From contig CM022301.1 in NCBI GenBank assembly GCA_011799875.1, positions 86,571,667 to 86,635,666 on the forward strand: 64,000 nt of DNA. The letters run 5' to 3'. Shown piece after piece: positions 56,817-64,000 of the stretch. Below the pieces are notes generated by a model. That model worked only from the letters and a program-made list of their open reading frames with translations. It made no database searches and was not told the origin of the DNA. The translations under genes and the position numbers were made by a program. Source of the DNA: Thinopyrum elongatum (Eukaryota > Streptophyta > Magnoliopsida > Poales > Poaceae). Every line of letters starts with the position of its first letter. Within the stretch, counting starts at the first letter, position 1.

Positions 56817-59707
56817 TTCAGAGATTCAATCGACACAACCTAGTCAACTCAAGTGGAAAAACTACTCAACAGAAATTAAAACACCCAGTGGGTGTACAGA
56901 CTGACAATGGGTGTGCAATTAAGGTTCCAAAATGCTCATCCATGGACGTCTTACAGATAATAAAGCAGCAGTTTCTAAATATCATATCCTAACAGAACAA
57001 GCGTCAAGATGGAGTTCAGTCGGAAGTAAGCTAACCTGGACATTGGCCTGGAGTGCTGAGCTGGCATCATAGGCAGCTTGACTGGCCTCGCGCACCACTT
57101 TCATCTACTCCATCATAATGCCTGCCTGGCGTATGGCTTCCTTGGCAGCACTCACTTGGTCCTCTGGGACGTGATGGGTGGTGAAAAGTGGAGACGGTGG
57201 ATCAGCTGCAGCAGCTTGAGAGCTTGAGGCATGAAGTTGCACAGATGAAGCAGGGGCCTGTGCAGTCGACAATGAAGGACGACCACTCGACAAGGGAATC
57301 GCAAAAGTAACAGAAGCACGGTTGAGGTCCCCGGGCTGCTGGATAGCTGCTTCTGCCGCCGGCATCGACTGAGGCGTCTTGCTAGCTGGTGCCTTTTTGC
57401 CCGAGGTCCTGCTCCTCCTTCCCACGAGCTTCTGTGGCACATCTTCATCGTCATCTGGAAGTTCAATAACATTTTGCGGAGCTGCAAAAGAATTGACCAC
57501 AAGAGTTCAGTCGACTGTAGAAGTGGTTAGCAAAGAAAAGACAAGATAACAGGAGTCATACCCGCTTTGGATGCGACCGCGTCCTCCATCTCCTCATCAT
57601 CATCATCTTTGTAAGCAGAAGTCCCAGAGGTAGCAGCACTGCAAATTTCAAGGTTCACTCGGTCAAGCAAGAGAATGGGTCGACAACTAATATAAGATTC
57701 TTGGAGCAAAGGGTGAAAACGAAACACTTACGCAGAGGCGACGGGAACATCAACCTTGATCTTGGGTAAGGCCTTCCGTGGCTTTGACGGCGCAGTCTTG
57801 AGCTGCTTCGGAGCCTTCTCAGTCGGCACTGGAGAAGATGTCCGAGTGCGCTTCGAAGTTCGTCCAGTCGGTGCCGCCACTTTACCCCGGATACTTGCTG
57901 GGTCGTGCTTCTGCTTGGAACGCTTTTCCACGCAAGGTGGAGAATCGACCTCCTCACCACTGCTCGAGTCTTCGCGCTCTTCATCACTCTCGTCATCAGA
58001 GTTCCAATCACCGCTGTCGCCTCCGCTCTCCTCTCCTTCCTGGATCTGCTCCCCGTTGGGCATCGAGTACATCTCAGTATATATCTATAGAGCAAAGAAT
58101 CATACAAATATCAATCGGATTGAAGCCTAAATAGGAAATCAGAGCAAAGGACATTCGGCACTGAAGATTGTACCTTATCCGGTTTGTTGGTCTTGTTGAA
58201 TGGTGGGACCCTCTTGGACCCACTGGGTTATCTTTGTTACCAGTGATGCCTTGCAGCCACTGCTCCACTACCTCCCCGGTGACCTCCTCCGGGTGGATCC
58301 GAGTGGTGTCATCAATACCCGAGTACATCCACATAGGATGATCACGAGCCTGGAGTGGCTGGATGCATCAACTGAGAAATATTTCAAGCAAGTCCATACC
58401 AGTCACCCCATCGTGGACTAACTGGACTACTCGGTCAACTAGCATATTCACTTCTGCTTTCTCCTCTGGGTTCACTTTCAAAGTAGAGGGCGGCTGGACT
58501 CGATCCATGGAAAAGGGAGGAAGCCCAGTCGACTGACCAGGAGTCGGCTGGTCTTTGCAATAGAACCAGGTCGACTGCCACCCTCTAACTGAATCGGAGC
58601 GTCATAGCCAGAAAAGTGCTCCTACCCCTCATCTGAATTCCTAGACCCCCGCACATCTGGATCACATGTGTTCTCTCATCACTCGGATTGGACTTTTTTA
58701 TGGCTTGAGAGCGACATGTGAATATATGTTTGAAAAGACCCCAGTGCGGTCGACAGCCCAAGAAATTCTCACACAGGGAAACATATGCAGCAAGATAGGT
58801 GATGGTGTTGGGGGAAAAGTGATGAAGTTGAGCTCCAAAGAAATTCAAGAAAGCCCGGAAAAAGGGATGTGGAGGCAAGGAGAAACCGCGGTCGACATGA
58901 GTCGCGAGGAGGACGCACTCACCCTCTTGTGGCTGCGGCTCGGTCTCGTTCCCCGGCAATCGCCAGGACTGGTGGGAAATCAAGCCCCCTTCGACCAGAT
59001 CCTCCATGTCTTCCTTTCGGATCATGGATCTGATCCAGTCACCCTGGATCCAGCCAGGCGGCAGGCCGGACCTAGATGACGACCCGCCCCGACTCATCTT
59101 CTTGCCCTTCACTGCCGCCGTCGCCTTCTTCGCACGCTCCAGGGCTGTCGTTTTCTCCTTTCCCATCGCAGCAGGCTGCGCTTGGATGGGGCGGCGGCGT
59201 CGAAGGTGATGGCGAATGCGGTGGAGAAACAGGGGAAGAAGAAGGGGATGAAGAGCACAGTGCCAAACGCACCGGCCCGGACGCCTTATATGGACTTGTT
59301 ACCGAGTGACTGACTTGTGGGCCCAAGCAATCCCATCGAATCCCGCAACAGTCGCGCGCTCGGTACGTGGTGAGAAAGGTGGCGCGAGGATCGAGGCATC
59401 CCTACCAAATCTGTTCCGTTTACTGCGGGCCTCTCCGTCCCGCGTGCTTCTCCAAATTTTGAATCCCGTGAGATCCGGGAATGACAGTGCAGTCAATCGC
59501 GCCAAAGATCTCATACCATGTCCACAATTGAAGCTTATCAACAAAATTCACTCGACAATTTAGGAATGGATCAAGGCGACTAAACATGAAGTCGAAGTCG
59601 TTACGTGGTTCATTAATCTAAGCAAAACGCTCCCGAAGTGTGAAAACTAGGTCGGAACCATCTTCAACTCCTTTTTCCACTCGAACCCTGAACCATTCGG
59701 GGGCTAG

Positions 59708-60274
59708 TGACGATGACATGTACCTGGGGTAGGGTAATAGGCCTGACCTAGACACCCTTCCCAAGGACATTACCTTAAAGTCAGGGATATTCAAAGGACA
59801 ATACCATTCACTCGACCAGAAGCATTCCACTCGGAAAACCCAATTCCATTCGACCGGAGTGTACTCACTCGACCACATCAGAAATCACTCAGAAGACAGA
59901 AGATCTAAAGTCACTCAGAACGGCAATGCTCAGGCGTTCACTCCGTAGTCTTAATGATCATTTATATGCCTTTATTGCTGGCGTTACCAGTAACGTCCTA
60001 TCTTTATGTACATTGAATCCTGTGTAACTGAGGGCTGGAGGGGTCTGGCGAACTCTATATAAGCCACCCCCCTACTCAGGCACAAGGGTTCGCACCCCCT
60101 GTAACTTCACGCATAATCCAATCGACCGAGCCCCCGGGCACCGAGACGTAGGGCTGTTACTTCCTCCGAGAAGGGCCTGAACTCGTAAATCTTGCGTGCG
60201 CAACCTCACCGTAGCTAGGATCTTGCCTCCTCATACCTACCCCCTATACTACTATCAGACTTAGAACCACAACA
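59708..60274 (+). repeat. 3' LTR of element C
   Basis: 567 bp from TGACGATGACATG to CACAACA, preceded by the polypurine tract cgggggctag, with the TATA box CTATATAAG at 60055-60063. Confidence 0.95.
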
Positions 60275-61300
60275 AGAGGTAGTTGACGGTGGATGAACAG
60301 TACCCCATGGAGGCTAGAGCGAGAGGTAGTTGATGGTGGATGAACAGTACCCCCGTGGAGTCGCGTTTTGTGGTACGCCACACCCCTCCTGATGAAAAGG
60401 ACCCCATTTCGATGGTAGGCGCTCAAACAGAAGTCCGTTTCCACCGTTTTGCGGTACGCTAGACCCCTCCCGATGAACAGGATCCCGTTTCGACCGTAGG
60501 CTGTCGAACAGAAGGCCGCTTCCTCCGTTATGCGATATGATAGGCCTTGTTTCGGCTGTTTTGTCCAAGCCGGTTGGCTCTCGATGAACACGACGCATTC
60601 TGTTGCCCCGATGAACACGATGCAGTTTCTCCGTTCCAACCCAGCCTGTTGGCTGCTGATGAACAGGACGCCGTCGCTGTACGCGTTCGAGACCCCGCAC
60701 GTATGTACGTATGTAGTCGTATTTACTTTCTTGCAGCGTGGCTGTACGTACGTGTACACGATATAGACGGGACTGAGTTACGATGGTTCTACTACGACAC
60801 GTGCCGCTCCTTACTCAGCCACGGTTCATCGCTGCAGAGAGACCGATCGACCGCTATGTATGTACACGTTCGCGACCAGGAATTTTTTTAACATACGTTC
60901 GTGACAAGGATAACGCTACATACGCTTCGACATGGTGGGTTCCAGCTGTCAGGCGGTAAGGAGGCACTTCCTTCCATGCGAAGATGTAGCTAGTGGGTCC
61001 TAGCTGTCACGGAAAATGTTTTTTCATGAAATATAGAGGCCCTTCCGGTGGGTCCCCGCTGTCAGGTGGAGGAATCATTATTTTGTGCTTAATAAGGAGG
61101 CACTTCCTTGCGTGCGTCCATGGGCCCAGCTGTTAGCCTCTCCACGTACAGTCCTCTTCCGATGGATGTCGTTCGTAGAACACGTTGACCGCGACGCGCC
61201 GAGAGCACTAAGGTGGTCGACGAAGGCGATGCCTAGGAATGGAACGACACGAAGCTGGGGAAGACTCGACAGTTGTTTCCCACACGGAGGGGAGTACGAG
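60275..61300. mobile_element. Unclassified probable class II sequence, right flank of element C
   Basis: This continues the sequence of 46087-46978: after the AGAGG duplication come two ~49-bp repeats (gttgacggtggatgaacag type), more gatgaaca-accc units, and GC-mixed sequence with gtgggtcc-agctgtcac motifs. I see no gene. It ends where the CACTA element begins at 61301. Confidence 0.4.
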
Positions 61301-61310
61301 CACTAGTAGA

Positions 61311-61510
61311 AAACAGGGTATTAGTCCTGGTTCCAGAGGGCCTTTAGTCCCGGTTCTGGAACCGGGATAAATCAAACGGGACTAAAGCCCAAAACCTTTA
61401 GTCCCGGTTCGCTTATGAACCGGGACCGAAGGGGCTCCACGTGGCCGCTGCGGGGCGTCCAGGAAGGAGGACCTTTAGTCCCGGTTGGTAACACCAACCG
61501 GGACCAAAAG
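61311..61510. repeat. CACTA subterminal repeats
   Basis: Four or more copies of cctttagtcccggtt in both orientations, the expected binding sites for a CACTA-encoded protein. The arms around 61322-61480 can fold back on each other. Confidence 0.8.
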
Positions 61511-61860
61511 GAAGCCACGCGTCAGCAGCTCGCAGGCACTGGTTTTTTTAAGGGGGGGGGGGGTTTGGGGTTTTGGAGGGTTAATTTAGGGGTTTCATAT
61601 TGTGTTAGCTAGCTAATAGAGAGAAGTGACCTCCCTTTCTCCGTGCTTGGTCGACGCTAGCTACTATACATATAGAGAGAACTCGACACGCTAGCTAGTA
61701 AGAAAATGAAGGAACCATTAATTACACAAGATCGTCATGAACATATACAGAGAGAAGTGACCTCTCTTTCTCCGAGAGATTGGTCGAACAACAAGTTTTC
61801 GTATATCTCTCCGACGCTACTACATATATACAATATAACATCTCTTACAATCCCTAACAT

Positions 61861-63320
61861 CTAAAATCCATTTCAATTTCCAGATGGTATTCTCCCTTCT
61901 CATTTATGACGTGGTCAAGAAAGAATCCCGCCAATTCCTCTTGAATTGCTCGTATGCGATCATGTGGTAGGAGTTCACCCCGCATCTGCCACATCTAATT
62001 TAAAGAAGGGGGTCAATACATATATATGAATGAAACTCAACACAAATGATGGTAATAAAATAAAATCATGAATATTATTGTTTACGTACTTCATATTGTC
62101 GGTCAGAGTAGCCCCGCTCAGAGGTCGATTGGCGGATGAACTCGCAAATGTAGTATCCACATAAATTATTCCCGCCTTCCTGCCACAAGCACTTTACGAG
62201 AATAGAGTTCAATCAAACTGATAATCAAGCATGATAAATGGTATTGATGAAACTAGAATCAATGGGAGATGCGCGGAACTAGCTAGTACTACTTACTTTC
62301 GGGTGTGTAAATTGCAGCTCCCTCGGCAGTCCCGGAACCATTCCGGTGAAATCTTTCCAAACCCTGCCAGACAAAGAAAATAATTACTTGATATCCAAAA
62401 ATGAACAAAGTTGCCGATATGATATGGTGCGATAATGATTGATTGAACTTACTTCTCGAGCATTGCAGTCATGTCCGCATACTTATTGGGATCTTTTCGT
62501 CTCGAGTCTAAGACAATTACTACTCCCCGGTCAAGCTTAATCTCTAGCAGAATAAAGTGGAAGCTGCGCATGCATGCATAACTCATCAATTACATTACTA
62601 TAACCTCGAGTAAGCGAAACCGAATATGCACAAGACAGTAACACTCACTTGAAGTTGTAAGGAAAGAGTATTTTCCCTTTGTTTTGATGTTGAAGGAACG
62701 ATTGTAGCATGTTTTCCTCAGTATCTTTGACTTTGTTTTGAACCGACCATTCATTTTTGGTATTTGGGTTAATGAACCCAATGTCATAGATTTGTGCTTT
62801 TTTGCATTCAACGATCTTCAGTCTGCATAATATAGTGAGGATAATTATATATACATGCAATGAAAGAGCTGAGCTATAGAGACTTAATTACAGAGGTAAT
62901 ACTTACAGACAGTAGCAAGTCATGAGTTGTTTGTCGAGGGTGTCTTGATTGAATAACTGGAATAACTCCACAAATTCAACAGGCATCACCTCAGTTCAAA
63001 CGAGGTCGTGCTCCTCTTTAATTCCCAGCATCAAAATATCCTTCCCAGACTTCCTGCAGGTATCCATGTACCATTCATGCAATCTTTGCATCATCGTTGT
63101 TACAGTAGGATGATCAGGTTTGACGAGAGGCTTCCCGTACTCGTATCTGAAGATATCTACTACCTCTAACATTTCAAACTGTACATCATCGCCCAGGTAA
63201 TCAGCAGGATTGGTACCGGGCACTAGCCCCAGATGATTAGCGACGATATCACTAGACACCTTGAGCGGGGGGCACAATTGCTTTGCCTGTTCTCCTTGCG
63301 TAACCTGCAAAGTCCCCCCG
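61861..63320 (-). pseudogene. Ulp1-like (C48) cysteine protease gene of the CACTA element
   Basis: The second CACTA gene, related to SUMO proteases. Exons inferred from clean GT/AG sites: about 63320-62907, 62822-62649, 62563-62453, 62363-62297, 62179-62090, 61994-61861. Exon 1 holds LVPGTNPADYLGDDVQF and MMQRLHEWYMDTC. The protease domain has FHFILLEIKLDRGVVIVLDS, with the His and Asp expected of the catalytic triad, and NNLCGYYICEFIRQ with the catalytic Cys. The C-terminus ends HLEIEMDF. A stop lies in exon 1 (62994-62996); all later exons are intact. The N-terminal part of the gene is missing and replaced by TNP2 sequence. Domesticated and transposon Ulp1-like proteins are common in plants; this one's substrate is unknown. 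Confidence 0.75.
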
Positions 63321-64000
63321 CGTTCTCTCAATTTTTCTCCACTGCGACCCGTCAGTGGGTGCTCTCAACTTCCAGTCTTTCTTACGGTCCTCTTTGTGCC
63401 ATCTCATCAACTTGGCTTGCTCTTTGTTTCTGAACAGACGTTTCAACAGTGGTATTATAGGAGCATACCACATCACCTTGGCAGGAACCCTCTTCCTAGG
63501 GCGCTCGCCCTCAACATCACCAGGGTCATCTCGTCTGATCTTATACCACAATGCACCGCATACCGAGCATGCATTCAAATCCTCGTACGCACCGCGGTAG
63601 AGGATGCAGTCATTAGGGCATGCATGTATCTTCTGCACCTCCAATCCTAGAGGGCATAGAACCTTCTTTCCTCCGTATGTACTATCGGGCAATTCGTTAT
63701 CCTTTGGAAGCTTCTTCTTCAATATTTTCAGTAGCTTCTCAAATCCGTTGTCAGATACACCATTGTCTGCCTTCCATTGCAGCAATTCCAGTGTGGTACC
63801 GAGCTTTGTGTTGCCATCTTCACAATTTGGGTACAACCCTTTTTTGTGATCCTCTAATATGTGATCGAACTTCAACTTCTCCCTTTCACTTTGGCATTGT
63901 CTCTTTGCATCAACAATGACCCGGCGAAGATCATCATCGGGCACATCGTCTGGTTCCTCTTGATCTTCAGCTTCCCCCATTGCAGCATCACCATATTCAG
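63295..64000 (-). pseudogene. TNP2-type transposase, N-terminal part only
   Basis: The frame is open to the window edge at 64000 (the first Met seen, at 63980, is probably internal). The Transposase_21/TNP2 region includes LYPNCEDGNTKLGTTLELL, KVLCPLGLEVQKIHACPNDC, YRGAYEDLNACSVCGALWY and QWRKIER. After that the usual transposase core with its catalytic acidic residues is absent and Ulp1-like gene sequence follows in another frame. The 3' limit is therefore a deletion junction between about 63290 and 63325. As it stands it could not cut DNA. Confidence 0.8.

Larger units (their letters stand above)
55360..59166 (-). pseudogene. Seven-exon reverse-strand Tat gene of element C
   Basis: Start ATG at 59166 (MGKEKTTALERAKKATAA), stop at 55360. 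Exons I infer from splice consensus and coding continuity: 59166-58174, 58084-57732, 57638-57562, 57481-57036, 56399-56285, 56198-55921, 55841-55360. Exon 1 has the PF04195-type domain (FFRAFLNFFGAQLHHFSPN, SLCENFLGCRPHWGLFKHIF). Exons 2-3 are acidic (SDDESDEEREDSSSGEE, YKDDDDEEMEDA) with nuclear-signal-like KR runs. Exon 4 is Pro/Ala/Ser rich. Exons 5-7 form a long Glu/Lys coiled coil. A frameshift near 58612 and stops near 58372, 57112, 56322 and 56036 disable it. The layout suggests a nuclear, self-associating protein, but its function is unknown. The intron 56400-57035 holds three hairpin modules. Confidence 0.8.
46979..60274 (+). mobile_element. Element C: full-length Tat-lineage Gypsy retrotransposon
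   Basis: A 13.3-kb element with two 567-bp LTRs, flanked by the 5-bp target duplication AGAGG (46974-46978 and 60275-60279). In order: LTR, tRNA-Lys-type primer site, gag (47620-49722), protease-RT-RNase H-integrase (49739-53749), a 73-bp tandem repeat array, a spliced reverse-strand gene (55360-59166), a polypurine tract (cgggggctag, about 59698-59707) and the 3' LTR. By hand I count about 20 LTR differences (about 3.5%). At 1.3e-8 substitutions per site per year, a commonly used grass rate, this is roughly 1.4 million years. Stops and one frameshift make this copy non-autonomous now. Confidence 0.95.
61301..64000 (-). mobile_element. Element J: one end of a CACTA (En/Spm) transposon
   Basis: The terminus is CACTAGTAGAAAACAGGG at 61301, preceded by gag (possible 3-bp target duplication). 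Subterminal inverted copies of tttagtcccggtt / aaccgggac fill about 61311-61510, as usual for CACTA ends. Two genes lie on the minus strand, an Ulp1-like protease gene (61861 to about 63320) and a TNP2-type transposase 5' part (about 63300 to beyond 64000). The other terminus is off the window to the right. Confidence 0.9.

Noticed and set aside
60244..60759. 171-codon minus-strand open frame
   Set aside because: Runs through gatgaaca-acccc repeats on both sides of the target duplication edge; repeat-derived, no domain.

Overview
The window is repeat-dense nuclear DNA of a grass, most likely Triticeae (wheat, Aegilops, barley or rye). It is built almost entirely of nested LTR retrotransposons (Ty3/Gypsy, Tat and Athila lineages) plus class II elements. 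I found no host protein gene, rRNA gene or tRNA gene. The Triticeae call rests on recognised family features: a Sabrina-type LTR, cereal Athila pol, cereal Tat elements with reverse-strand extra genes, and a TNP2/Ulp1 CACTA element. No database was searched, so family names are tentative.

Layout. 1-4992: F, a minus-strand Athila-type element without pol in view, with a tRNA-Asp primer site and a 1486-bp LTR. 4993-5928: the end of a Sabrina-type LTR into which F inserted. 5929-16396: a Tat unit (A) with gag, protease, a gutted RT, a reverse-strand gene and LTRs at 6829-7697 and 15529-16396. A second reverse-strand gene fragment precedes its left LTR, as in a tandem array sharing an LTR. 16397-35333: the right half of a second Tat element (E), whose RT is split by the A array. 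E carries a solo LTR (22053-25494, TSD CTCTG) inside its spliced reverse-strand gene, and a complete two-LTR Athila-type element H (28040-34754) inside its 3' LTR. 35334-39452: the 3' half of a decayed Athila element (G) into whose RNase H region E inserted. 39453-45110: a 4.8-kb LTR, tRNA-Met primer site and leader of another Gypsy element (D), with a 467-bp hAT-like element (8-bp TSD) in its LTR. 45110-46086: unassigned, with a degenerate minisatellite. 46087-46978 and 60275-61300: two flanks of an unclassified, probably class II, sequence. 46979-60274: a full-length Tat element (C), 13.3 kb, with 567-bp LTRs and TSD AGAGG. 61301-64000: one end of a CACTA element (J) with a TNP2 5' part joined to an Ulp1-like gene.

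How it works together. The order of insertion reads G, then E, then the A array, then Sabrina, then F on the left arm. The solo LTR and H are separate later insertions into E. All coding regions carry stops or frameshifts except the Ulp1-like exons downstream of one stop and the visible TNP2 exon. The most interesting structure is the multi-exon gene on the strand opposite gag-pol in Tat elements A, C and E. Its introns in C and E carry the same hairpin module, with a compensatory base-pair change. H and F lack pol but share 3' sequence with Athila G, as expected of elements mobilised in trans.
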